Below are positions 17,388-26,355 of a DNA stretch of 64,000 nucleotides, in pieces. The stretch spans positions 1,051,391 to 1,115,390 of the forward strand of contig JAQFWX010000014.1 in assembly GCA_027605045.1 (NCBI GenBank), written 5' to 3'. This stretch comes from Phallus indusiatus. Lineage: Eukaryota > Basidiomycota > Agaricomycetes > Phallales > Phallaceae. A program made the position numbers and the translations under genes. Each line of letters begins with the position of its first letter. The first letter of the stretch is position 1. The notes beneath the pieces are model-generated. The model ran no database searches. It saw only the letters and a program-made list of their open reading frames with translations, and was not told where the DNA came from.

Positions 17388-18373
17388 TTCAGCATCCTCT
17401 CGTGGGGTGCTCCATTTCGCGACTGGTTCACCAGTCGCGTGGCTATCTCGGTATCGATATAGTCACCAACCGCGTCAGACTCGTGAGGCGGTTGTCTTGT
17501 GAAACGGTGCATTCGTCTCACTGTTTCTCTGCCAGCCTCTATTTCGGGGCCGGGGTTTCTAGGAGCTGTATATGCCGTAGCTCCTTGAGTAGGAGGTCTA
17601 TCAGGACGCGTACTCGGTCCTGGGGTAACGTTCTGAGAACGTTGTCTGGTGCCTGTTGGTGCAGGCTCAGGGGATTGGGAATTACCAGCTGTCGCTGGTG
17701 ACGGACTGGCATATGTCGGTCCCGTCGGTGTAACAAACCTAGCTTGTGGGGCTGGGTTTGTGAATTGATATGCAAGGCGACTCGTCGGCCCTGCTGGTCT
17801 AGGACGAGTAGATCCAGTACCTGATGCAGGCGGATCTACCGCTCTGCTTTTTCCTTTGTCAGAGCGTGCTCGTGCAGGCTCTGCTTCAGGAGACAAGTCT
17901 GTTGTCCTGACTTGGTCCCTATCAGTGCCCGTGGTAACAGGCTCTGGCTCGGGGTTTTCAACTCCTGCGTTGACGTTTTCGATTAATCGAGCTAGTCTCT
18001 GCAGTTCTGACGGGGACATATTCCCGTTCCTCACGCCATCGAGCAACGATGCGTGAACAGCGTTCATGGCCTCATCCCTTCGGATGGACCTGTCGCTCCT
18101 AACGCTAAGTCTGGAGCGACCAGATGCTATGGACTTTACGTCCTCATCTTCTTCATCAGCAAGTTGGGGCTGATGGTCCATCGTCTGCGACGCAGGACGA
18201 GTGGGATTTTGGGTAGGTGCATCCACTCTCTCCCATGTGGATGACTCTCCTTCGAGGGTTCCTTCCCTAGACGGGTCGGGATTTTCGGTTTGCACTGGCC
18301 CGGGTGGGTCAGGCTGATTGGAATCAGGTGTACCACGATCTGGTGCACTCTGACTCCTGGTAGTAGGAGCCAT
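17351..18373 (-). CDS. gag: Element 2 Gag N-terminal region
   Basis: A 340-residue open frame whose ATG lies 86 bp inside the 5' LTR. The sequence is low-complexity, rich in Pro, Thr, Ser and Glu (APTTRSQSAPDRGTPDSNQ), with one helical stretch (RDEAMNAVHASLLDGVRNGNMSPSELQRLARLIENVNA). Long disordered N-terminal Gag extensions are common in fungal Ty3/Gypsy elements. It runs out of frame at about 17360. Confidence 0.8.
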   Translation of the reverse strand: MAPTTRSQSAPDRGTPDSNQPDPPGPVQTENPDPSREGTLEGESSTWERVDAPTQNPTRPASQTMDHQPQLADEEDEDVKSIASGRSRLSVRSDRSIRRDEAMNAVHASLLDGVRNGNMSPSELQRLARLIENVNAGVENPEPEPVTTGTDRDQVRTTDLSPEAEPARARSDKGKSRAVDPPASGTGSTRPRPAGPTSRLAYQFTNPAPQARFVTPTGPTYASPSPATAGNSQSPEPAPTGTRQRSQNVTPGPSTRPDRPPTQGATAYTAPRNPGPEIEAGRETVRRMHRFTRQPPHESDAVGDYIDTEIATRLVNQSRNGAPHERMLKWSPKLPSNTRG

Positions 18374-18458
18374 TGAATCCTCCTGTAATAGGAAGGGTTA
18401 ATTTCGCTTGCTTAATACAGCGGCGGGTTGTTTTTAACGCCTTTGGTGTTAAAAAAGA

Positions 18459-18778
18459 TGTAACGTTTCGTTACTTTTTATAGTGTACCGCGTACGGTAC
18501 ACAAATTTTATCACGCTGTAGTTTCACACCACGAATAACAGACCAAGGGTGCTGTATTTTTTATGGTGTAAAACAAAATGCGCGTGCTGAATCAGCACGC
18601 GCGTAGCTACTACTAATGTATAGTTATTACATAATGGCTCGCCGCGTCACGGCGAGCCAGAGGCGCTAAGCGCCTCTATTATTAGAAGTACTAATAGTAA
18701 TTACTGCAGAGGGCGAAGCCCTCTGCATATGCCCAAGTGGCATATACTCAATCCACCGCATACGGTGGATCCGTTACA
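18459..18778 (-). repeat. Element 2 5' LTR
   Basis: Identical by eye to the LTR at 9186-9505 over 320 bp and followed by the right target duplication TTTGG (18779-18783). The primer-binding site should adjoin 18458 on the minus strand, where the sequence is TCTTTTTTAACACCAAAGGC; I could not match it to a tRNA end or to the LTR itself. Confidence 0.95.
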
Positions 18779-18783
18779 TTTGG

Positions 18784-20097
18784 TCCTAAGCGACTGTTGT
18801 TGATACCATGCCGGGATCTTAATCGTTCCGTATCTTGATTGACTGCCTCAGGGTTCTTTCCTACTCTCGCGGGTGCAAGTATTGAGCTAATTCCAGACTC
18901 GGACCGTTCATCAGATTTCCAGCCGTTATGAGGAACTCAACGACGGATAGCGACAAACATGCCAAGTCTGAGGGACGTAGGATCGCCCTCCGTTTATAAA
19001 CTGGAGCAGCAATCTGATATTGGAGAACCACCACTATTGCTTGTTGATGGCAGCCTAGAACAACGGTCGGGCGCCCAATCACTGTGCATGCGCACTGCAC
19101 GCGTTACGTTCGTGCGATGTTCTGAGAAGGTGCCATCTTGTGCAAGAATCTGGAAAATAAGCGAGATAAGGTGACCATCATATCATTTGAGGGCTGCATC
19201 ATTGTATGATCGTGTAATTGTATTTTTGTATAACTGACTAGTAGACTCGGAGCACAATGCGTCCCAAGTTAGAAAGAATACACGCCTTCAAATGTACATT
19301 GTCATTAATTCCGATGTCTTATCAGGGGTCGTATCTCGGTGGGTAAAATGGCCGAAAGACTTTGGACGTTACACGATTCGGGTCGTCGCATGAGCTTCTG
19401 TACCGACTTAGTTCAGCCAAAGGAAAAATCCTTAACTGATTATAATTCCATATTTTGCACAGGATTAAACCAAATTTGAGACACTAAGTGGTTTGGGGTA
19501 TAGCCATACACATATCATATTCTGCAGCATGGACAATACCACAGTATAAAGGAGCGCTAGGATATTAGATTCTACTATTGAACCGTGAGTTAGATATCGG
19601 TCGAGGATGACGCACCAAACATACTCATAGAAACAAGCGACACTACGTGGCTAACATCCTACGATCAACTACAATTCAAACTGGACACCAGGGATGAGAA
19701 CCTACTCTAGATACGCTTCTTTTGAATCAAATCTGGAGTAACCGTCGCAGTACCAGTAAGGGTGGCATTGAAGTTATTATTGGTCATGATGAAAAAGAGG
19801 CCAATAGGCAAGAGTGCAAAGCAGTGTTAGTAACCCAATCAATAACCTTTTGCGCTCAGCTGAATTGGAGTTGCTAGTGTCTGAATCCTATTTGGAAAGG
19901 TGGCTTTCGTGTCACGGCCCCTCAGAAGATCCGGATGATGCGTTGAATAAGTGTTTGTTAGATGTTTTGATATCCGATTGGCTAGCAGTTTATAACGTGT
20001 ATCACTGAGTCGCATGATCTCCTACACCACAGGTGGCGTTGTATGTGAAAAACTATGGGAATCCTTCAATTCAAGTCGGTTTAGTACAGCACCTGAC
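18784..20097. other. Intergenic sequence between element 2 and LINE 1
   Basis: No ORF here looks coding. Short words resemble the flank of gene C (for example CTCAACGACGGA and AGAATACAC near 18930 and 19278), so it may be a strongly diverged third copy of the gene B/C upstream flank that element 2 split from gene D. Confidence 0.35.
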
Positions 20098-20109
20098 GTA
20101 TATATTCGT

Positions 20110-20172
20110 GTGTGTGTGTGTGTGTGTTAATCTGTGAGTCCCTGAGGGCGTTGCCCTATGTATTGGGACTTT
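20110..20172 (-). repeat. LINE 1 3' terminus: nested stem-loop plus (CA)n tail
   Basis: On the minus strand a nested inverted repeat (AGTCCC...GGGACT outside, AGGGC...GCCCT inside, about 20138-20172) is followed by a (CA)9 run that abuts the target duplication. LINE 2 ends with the same stem and a (CA)n run (46690-46737). The tail is a dinucleotide repeat, not poly(A). Confidence 0.8.
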
Positions 20173-20209
20173 GACTTGCGGAGATGGCCGGATCTCGTCA
20201 TTTCGTGTA

Positions 20210-20605
20210 TGTTAGGGCTACTCAGCTCACACTAGAGGGAGGGGATCCTAAGATAATATATTGGAAGGGAAACTAACTACTCACCTAGAGGGAGGGGATC
20301 CTAAGAGAACAAGCTTAGGGACCCTCACTCTAGGTACAGCTACTATATACATAAAACGACGACGCGGCGTGTGGCCCTGACACAGCTAAGTGCCAGGCGC
20401 CCAAACCGAACCTAAGCGACGTGATGTCACGGGCATCACGCCGGGTACGAGCGCGCAACGCGCGCGAGTAGAGAAGGTGAAATAGAGACAGAACAAGGAA
20501 ACGGAGAGTGAAAGTAAAATATGGAAATGATAAATAAAATAGAAAGGAAGTGATGCCGATGATAATAAATAAGAAAATGAGAGACGGCGGTAGCGTACCC
20601 TGACA
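20210..20605 (-). repeat. Solo LTR of element 1 family in LINE 1 3' UTR
   Basis: A 396-bp TGTTAGGG...CCCTGACA LTR in minus orientation with a perfect 5-bp duplication GTGTA (20205-20209 and 20606-20610). It lies downstream of the ORF2 stop (20666), in the LINE 3' UTR. Confidence 0.97.
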
Positions 20606-20665
20606 GTGTACGCGCTCGCTCTTCTTCGTGTAGTGTGGTGTCGTGGGGACCTGTGTTCCCACCGT

Positions 20666-21022
20666 TCATCTTCTCTTCCCTCCTCCTCTTCCTCTTTGCC
20701 TGGCTCGAGGTATGTCCAAATTTCCGTGTGTGGCTTTAAATCGTCCGGTGTTGTTGATGTACTCGAATAGGACTTTTACTGCCCTCCGGTCACTGAGGAG
20801 TCGGCTCTTCGTGATTGTGTGCTGTCTGAAGTACCGTTGTACTTTCTCCCGGTGTTTGTCGTATCTTGGGCATCTGCACAGGAAGTGCGCGATCGTTTCC
20901 GTCTCCATCTCGCAGGCCGGGCATGCAGGTGTGTCCGATTTCCCAATCTTGTGTAAGTGTCCATTTAACTGTGCGTGCCCTGTGCGTAGCTGCATCAGTA
21001 CTGAAGTGTTTTTCTCGGCCAC
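20666..21022 (-). CDS. LINE 1 ORF2, C-terminal Cys/His domain (frame-shifted)
   Basis: 118 residues, out of frame by one base with the main ORF2. Contains SVLMQLRTGHAQLNGHLHKIGKSDTPACPACEMETETIAHFLCRCPRY, the C-x2-C-x(n)-H-x4-C motif found after RNase H in these LINEs. LINE 2 has the same sequence continuous with RNase H, showing that a single-base loss in the A run near 21010-21016 caused the shift. Confidence 0.9.
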   Translation of the reverse strand: MAEKNTSVLMQLRTGHAQLNGHLHKIGKSDTPACPACEMETETIAHFLCRCPRYDKHREKVQRYFRQHTITKSRLLSDRRAVKVLFEYINNTGRFKATHGNLDIPRARQRGRGGGKRR

Positions 21023-24000
21023 TTAGCGGTCATTCTTAGAAACGCTGGTCCAGGCAGCGTCTCGTCTATTTCTTTCATTTTTGGGTATCGAGGTGAGCTT
21101 TGCCATTTCTCCGCTGCTTGTTTTTTCAATGTTGCATCCATTGCCTGCCGCGCTGCTGATCTGCTGATCGGCATATCGTGCAGGTGCTTCAGGTGTTTGC
21201 ATTTCCAATCACCTTCCGTTATTGCTTTTGCAGCCTCTTTGTCCGCTTCTTCATTGCCTATTATTTCTTCGTGCCCCGGTACCCACACTATGCTGACTCT
21301 TTTCCCCTGTTTTTTGTTAAGGTCGTCTATTTCGGCTTGGATGCGCTGCACCAGGTGTTGCCCCGGGCATGCCCTCTGCTTTTCTGTCGCCCTTATCGCT
21401 GCTTGGTTATCCAGCATGATGTAGACCTGGTTAGTCCACTTTATTGTTCGCGCTATATCCATTGCCAGCAGTATCCCGGTTAATTCTGCTTCGTAGACAG
21501 TGTGCTTCGTACCTGGCCCCAGGTGCTTCCTTCTGACCTGCCTCCGCCCATTCGCTGTAGTATAGACTGCAGCTGCCCCTATTCTGCCATCGCGTCCAGA
21601 CCCGTCAGAGTATATTATGTGGTAGCCCCTGTAAGTGTCCATTAGCTGTTTGGCTGTACCTCTGTCTGGTGCGATCTCTAGCTTATGTCTTTTTTCCCAT
21701 TTTGGTCCCCAGGTATATGGTTTTATGCGCTCATATTTCCCTGTGTCTGCCCCTGTCACGCGCATTACTTCGTGTAGGGAGCTCCTGTGCCTGGCGACAT
21801 ATCTTTTAGCTGCGCTGTTTACCTGTTTGTGCAAGATATGCGTCTTTGGTAGGGTGGCCAGTCTTGTTCCCGCATTTCGCACGAGTTTTTCTACTGTCAG
21901 GGTAAAAGGTAAGATGTTTGCGTGCGCATCTAAGACATCCGTTGCCGTGGATCTCATCCCCCCTGTTATTAGAATGGCTGCCTCTCTTTGTACCTTTGCC
22001 AATTTTCTTATCATCCCCTTTGCCCCTTTCGACCCCGCTATCCCGTTTGCTAAAAATATGTCCGCAGCGTACAACATTTTTGGGAGTGCGACTGTGAGAT
22101 AGTATCGCCTCATGTATCTTAGTGCGACACCCTTTGTTGGTTTAGCCAGGCGTTTGTACTGGCTCAGCCAGGTCACTCCTTTTTTAAGGGCGTAGTCTGC
22201 GTGCACCTTGAACCTGAGCTCTTCATCCAGCATTATACCTAAAAACTTGTGGTGAGCTGTTGGCTTTATTTCTACTCCATTAATGCTGATTGCTGGACGC
22301 TTTTTAAGGACTGTCTTTTTTGGGTCGTTCGGGTCTCTTTCTCGTTTGCGTGTGAAGCCCACAAGTGCAAACTTTTCCGTCGCGAACACACAGTTGTGTG
22401 TGGTAGCCCAATTGTTGGCCCCGGTAGGTTTGTTCATCATCCCCTCCAGCCTTTCCTTCGCCTCATCTAATGTTTTCCCCCTTGCTAGCAGTGTTGTATC
22501 GTCTGCGAAAATTACCACTTCCTCCTTTTTCTTGTCTCCCACTATGTCTGCCAGTGCCGCATTGTAAAAAGCGAATATTGGTCCAGATTCTGGGCGTCCT
22601 TGGTCCAGTCCTATTTTCAGCTCTTTTGGGTCAGACTTGTAGTTGTCAAAGGTGAGGGTGGTTCTCCTCTCGCGCAGTACTTCTCTGAACCAATCTGTGT
22701 ATTGCTTAGGTACTCCTCTTTTCCGCATGCTGTGGGTTAGCCATTCTGGGAGTACGCTAGGGAAGGCTGCTTTTATGTCAAGGAATAGAGCTGCTACTTC
22801 GTCTCCTGCTCGCCAGGCATTTTTTATAAATGCCACTGTATGATGGATTGCGTCTGTTGTGGTCCTCCCTGGCCTACAGCCGAATTGAGTGTGTGGTAAC
22901 AGTGAGTGCTTATCAGCGTAGTACAATAAATCTTCTGACGCGCATGATGATAGCACTTTACCAATAGTGTCTAAGAGTGCTATTGGCCGATATGCACTGG
23001 GGTTTGTGTAGTCTGCTTTTCCTGGCTTCCGGAGTACCACAATGGTCGAATCTTTCCATTCTTGGGGGAAGTACTTTAGGCTGAAGGTGGCTCGAAAAAG
23101 GGGGCCGAGAATGGGGATGATCATATCTGCCGTCTTCATCAGTACAACGTTAGGTATGCCACTCTCACCTGGTGCTTTGTAGGGTCTCAGTCGCTCTATA
23201 GCTCTTTGTATCTGCTCATTGGTTATCGGTTTAAATTCAAATGCAGGTGGTGGGTACTTGTATTTCTTTGGGGGCTTGGGGTAATCTCCTAGGTCCGGGA
23301 AAAAAGTTCTGAGGAAAAGGTCAGCTTTTTCATTATCCCTCTCTACCTGGGCATGCTCGCCATTCTGGTTGATGGTTTTCAGTGACGCGATTTTGGAGTT
23401 GGCACCATCGGTGGGTCCTCCTGTCACATATTTATGTGCTACCCATACTGTTTTTTCATCCATCTCTTTTAGGAAGTTTTCCCAGTGAGACTGCTTTGCG
23501 CTGTTTATTGCCTGCGCATAGTGGTTTTGCTCTTTTCGGAGCCAATCATGGACTGGGTCTTCTGCATCATGCCGTCTTTTCCGACTTCTATTTCTTAGCG
23601 AGCGCATGCGTTTGCTCATCGCCGTTAGCTCTTTGGTCCACCAGCGTTTGGAGAAGACTGTGATTGTTGCTTTTGGTACCACTTCTTTTACTGTGTCACC
23701 TAATGCATTCATTAGTGCTGTTAAGTGTATGGTAAATGCTTCCTTGTTTTCCACATGCTCCGTCTTTTCTACCTCTTCTAATTTTGGTTTCAGTTTTTCC
23801 CTAAAATTTTCCCAGTCGGTTTTCTTGAAGTTAAGAATTTCCCGATCCTGCATTTTATCTAAGCTGACTGTTAGTCTGGTTATTACAGGAAAGTGATCTG
23901 TTTGTGGGGGTGTCTCATCCTCAAATGCTTTGCATGATACCAGGTTCCTCACTATGCCCCCTGATGCGAATACATTATCTGGTCTCGTCCGGTTACCTGT

Positions 24001-24636
24001 AGTCCAGGATTTTAGGGTGGGTATGTCGCGTGGTAATAGCATCTGTAGGTCTAACTCATCAGTAGTATTTATCAGGAGCTGAGCTTTCTCGAGGTTATCT
24101 TTCGTGAACAGGTGTGTGTTCCTCAATTCGTCCCACATCGGGTGATGCCGGTTGAAGTCCCCTACCCATAGCGTGTGCAAGTTCTTACCATGTTTTTGTG
24201 ACTCCCGTTTACTTGTTTCCTTCGCCTTTTCTATTGCCATGGAGTTCTCTATGTCACTATATATGTTGATGATCAGTATTTCTCCCATATCGGTCCTTAC
24301 CTTTACTGCTACAATGTCTGGTGAGTCGACTTGTATTTGTTGCCATGTTCTTATCTTAGAGTTCACCAGGAGAATAGCTCTAGATCTCTCTTCTCCATCT
24401 CTGTTGTGGTTTGTCGGATATACCGTGACCCACGCTCGTGTCGCCCTGGTTCTTTTTAGGTAGTCCAGGTATGGTTCTTGAATTGCTATTATGTCAGTGG
24501 CCTTTGGACTTACCGTGTTTATCATACTTTGGGTCGCCGTCGTTGACTTGTTTAGGTTTTGCTGTCTGATCGTGAGTACTTTCTGTTTTTCTACATTACC
24601 TTTCTCTTTATTCATTAACCTCTTCCTCTTCTTCAC
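20995..24636 (-). CDS. LINE 1 ORF2: endonuclease, reverse transcriptase, RNase H
   Basis: 1213 residues. The N-terminal APE-type endonuclease shows LTIRQQNLNKS, IIAIQEPYL, WVGDFNRHHPMWDE and a terminal TDHFPV motif. The reverse transcriptase has the FADDTTLLA active site, preceded by PSAYRPIALLDTIGKVL and the QFGCRPGRTTTDAI block. RNase H shows YSDGSGRDGRIGAAAVY, YEAELTGILLA, MLDNQAAIRA and VWVPGHEEIIGNEEADKEA. The likely start is the ATG at 24617-24619, which overlaps the ORF1 stop as ATGAATAA, suggesting coupled translation. Lost 3' frame continues at 21022. Confidence 0.95.
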   Translation of the reverse strand: MKKRKRLMNKEKGNVEKQKVLTIRQQNLNKSTTATQSMINTVSPKATDIIAIQEPYLDYLKRTRATRAWVTVYPTNHNRDGEERSRAILLVNSKIRTWQQIQVDSPDIVAVKVRTDMGEILIINIYSDIENSMAIEKAKETSKRESQKHGKNLHTLWVGDFNRHHPMWDELRNTHLFTKDNLEKAQLLINTTDELDLQMLLPRDIPTLKSWTTGNRTRPDNVFASGGIVRNLVSCKAFEDETPPQTDHFPVITRLTVSLDKMQDREILNFKKTDWENFREKLKPKLEEVEKTEHVENKEAFTIHLTALMNALGDTVKEVVPKATITVFSKRWWTKELTAMSKRMRSLRNRSRKRRHDAEDPVHDWLRKEQNHYAQAINSAKQSHWENFLKEMDEKTVWVAHKYVTGGPTDGANSKIASLKTINQNGEHAQVERDNEKADLFLRTFFPDLGDYPKPPKKYKYPPPAFEFKPITNEQIQRAIERLRPYKAPGESGIPNVVLMKTADMIIPILGPLFRATFSLKYFPQEWKDSTIVVLRKPGKADYTNPSAYRPIALLDTIGKVLSSCASEDLLYYADKHSLLPHTQFGCRPGRTTTDAIHHTVAFIKNAWRAGDEVAALFLDIKAAFPSVLPEWLTHSMRKRGVPKQYTDWFREVLRERRTTLTFDNYKSDPKELKIGLDQGRPESGPIFAFYNAALADIVGDKKKEEVVIFADDTTLLARGKTLDEAKERLEGMMNKPTGANNWATTHNCVFATEKFALVGFTRKRERDPNDPKKTVLKKRPAISINGVEIKPTAHHKFLGIMLDEELRFKVHADYALKKGVTWLSQYKRLAKPTKGVALRYMRRYYLTVALPKMLYAADIFLANGIAGSKGAKGMIRKLAKVQREAAILITGGMRSTATDVLDAHANILPFTLTVEKLVRNAGTRLATLPKTHILHKQVNSAAKRYVARHRSSLHEVMRVTGADTGKYERIKPYTWGPKWEKRHKLEIAPDRGTAKQLMDTYRGYHIIYSDGSGRDGRIGAAAVYTTANGRRQVRRKHLGPGTKHTVYEAELTGILLAMDIARTIKWTNQVYIMLDNQAAIRATEKQRACPGQHLVQRIQAEIDDLNKKQGKRVSIVWVPGHEEIIGNEEADKEAAKAITEGDWKCKHLKHLHDMPISRSAARQAMDATLKKQAAEKWQSSPRYPKMKEIDETLPGPAFLRMTAKWPRKTLQY

Positions 24637-26239
24637 TTATGTTGTCTGTGCTGTCTGCCCACCTCTTGCGTGTGAAGTCTTTCAGGGTTGTCTGGGTCAG
24701 GTTCGTTTTCGCCCAATGTTTTCCCTTTTTGGGCTGGACTTCTTTCCATTCTCCTTCCTCTTCTTCGCTCTCATTTTCCACTTCCTCACCTGCAAATTCT
24801 ATTTGAGTCTCATTTCTTTCTTCTGTGCTTACCTCGTATACAGGATCTTTTTCCCATGTCCATTCTTCGTCTGTTGGGTAATACCGGTACTGCATCTCCT
24901 TGTTTACCTTGATCAGACGCTCTAGCTGCTCTTTATGGTGTTCGCATTCTGGGTCCCATGCTGCGTGTCCTTTTTTCTTACAATTTGGGCATTTGAAGTC
25001 TTGTCTTCTCGTCTCTTCGCATTCTTCTCTTCTGTGTGGCCCGGTGCATGTTGGACACTTCATGGGATCCATTTTCTGTGGGCAGTTAGCTGCAAAATGA
25101 CCGTACCTTTGGCAATGGAAGCAGCGTATGGGGCCATTAGTCATCTTATTCCCTTTCACTCTTTTTCCTTGAATTACTATTCCATCTCTTATTACCTTGT
25201 TCGCTGCTTCCGGGGTTTTAAAGCGTGCAATCAGTACTGCAACTTCTTGGTTCTCCCTTCGTTGGTTCACTGGCTTAATCCACGCGGTCGAGGTCAGCTG
25301 GTCTCGTTGTAGGTGTGATATTTCCTCGATTTGTCGTCTTTCCCATTCGCTTCTGACATCATGTGTGACTGGTACGAAGTTAAGCCTTACTGTATGATTC
25401 CTCTCTCGCATTTGTGCCATTGGACTGAAGGATTTGCAGAAATCTGTCTTCCTGTGTCGTATGATGTCGGCTGCTTCGGTTGTGTTGAGTTCCAGTACTG
25501 CTCCTCCTCGTTGTAACTTTTTTGCGCTAATAATTCTACACTCTGCTGTTCCTCTTATTTTAGCAATGCTCACTGCCTCATTTGCTTTTGCTACTATCTG
25601 TTCCTCGGTCAGTTTCAGCAGTGTATTTGGGTACTCACCTTCTCCTTCTTGTTCTATTAGAATTTGTCTCCTTTTTATGTCCACTGGTGATCCTCTTACC
25701 CCTGGCATTCTCCTAGTTGCTGCTGTGTATGTTGTCTCCTGTTTTTGTGTTAGACTGGTTGTTTTGAGTTGACTCACCGCTGTTTCTAGCTCTTCTTTTA
25801 TATCTGCCAATTGGTTCACTGTTGGAGTTAGTCTCGCATCTAGGACATCACCTATTATTTCACTCCTAGTAAGGTTGCTTGACTCTTTAAGTAGTATTGC
25901 GACTGCTCTTGCCCCTTCTTGCAGGGCTCTAAGACTTGTTGCGGCTGAAAAGAGCATTAGTATATAACTTAGGTGGTCTAGGTTGATATACATTGTATCC
26001 TCAATATATTCTGACTCAATTAGATACTTAATTGCTGAATCTTTGTCAGTTATGTTTTGTTTTGCTTCGAGCAGAGTTTCCCATTTTGGTTTGACGAACT
26101 TGTCAACCTGTGTCACTATTCTTGCCGAGCGTCTACCGGGGCTGTCGTCATCACCTGTTGAGAGTACTGCTGTCTTTCCTCGTTTCCCCACAATTGTGGG
26201 GTCCTGTTTGGTTTTTTGTGTCGGTTTTTGGGCCGACAT
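24608..26239 (-). CDS. LINE 1 ORF1: Gag-like RNA-binding protein
   Basis: 543 residues, MSAQKPTQKTKQDPTIVG onward. It has a helical N-terminal half, then a central domain (VAKANEAVSIAKIRGTAECRIISAKKLQRGGAVLELNT) and three CCHC-type knuckles (CFHCQRYGHFAANC, CPTCTGPHRREEC, CPNCKKKGHAAWDPEC), ending in an acidic tail. Such proteins bind LINE RNA. It is homologous along its length to the LINE 2 ORF1 at 40627. Confidence 0.93.
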   Translation of the reverse strand: MSAQKPTQKTKQDPTIVGKRGKTAVLSTGDDDSPGRRSARIVTQVDKFVKPKWETLLEAKQNITDKDSAIKYLIESEYIEDTMYINLDHLSYILMLFSAATSLRALQEGARAVAILLKESSNLTRSEIIGDVLDARLTPTVNQLADIKEELETAVSQLKTTSLTQKQETTYTAATRRMPGVRGSPVDIKRRQILIEQEGEGEYPNTLLKLTEEQIVAKANEAVSIAKIRGTAECRIISAKKLQRGGAVLELNTTEAADIIRHRKTDFCKSFSPMAQMRERNHTVRLNFVPVTHDVRSEWERRQIEEISHLQRDQLTSTAWIKPVNQRRENQEVAVLIARFKTPEAANKVIRDGIVIQGKRVKGNKMTNGPIRCFHCQRYGHFAANCPQKMDPMKCPTCTGPHRREECEETRRQDFKCPNCKKKGHAAWDPECEHHKEQLERLIKVNKEMQYRYYPTDEEWTWEKDPVYEVSTEERNETQIEFAGEEVENESEEEEGEWKEVQPKKGKHWAKTNLTQTTLKDFTRKRWADSTDNISEEEEEVNE

Positions 26240-26355
26240 GCGGATGAATCCAGTAACTAAGTGAACTAGATTGTTTTGGTTAGGAGGGGAAGAAGAAATG
26301 TGAAGTAGAGATTTTGGTGGTGGTGGTAAGAGCGTGAGAAGTTGTATATATTCGT

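Larger units (their letters stand above)
9186..18778 (-). mobile_element. Element 2: complete hairpin-saturated Ty3/Gypsy retrotransposon with an extra ORF
   Basis: A 9593-bp insertion flanked by the 5-bp duplication TTTGG (9181-9185 and 18779-18783). Two 320-bp LTRs (9186-9505, 18459-18778) appear identical base for base, implying recent insertion. On the minus strand it encodes Gag, protease-RT-RNase H, integrase, a chromodomain and an unknown ORF3 between pol and the 3' LTR. The coding frames are broken by several single-base shifts and one in-frame stop, and a solo LTR of the element 1 family sits in ORF3. Throughout, LTRs and genes alike, perfect short inverted repeats with 6-11 bp arms recur every few tens of bases. 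Confidence 0.95.
20110..26343 (-). mobile_element. LINE 1: Tad1-like non-LTR retrotransposon
   Basis: Bounded by a perfect 12-bp duplication GTATATATTCGT (20098-20109 and 26344-26355). On the minus strand it carries a 5' UTR of about 100 bp, ORF1 (CCHC protein), ORF2 (endonuclease-RT-RNase H-Cys/His domain) and a 3' UTR ending in a conserved stem-loop and a (CA)n tail (20110-20127). A solo LTR occupies 20210-20605. The arrangement, with RNase H in ORF2, matches the fungal Tad1 clade. ORF2 has one frameshift near its end, so this copy is probably inactive. Confidence 0.93.

Noticed and set aside
18436..18458. Self-priming site for element 2
   Set aside because: Only 6-7 base T-run matches to the LTR were found; too weak to claim.
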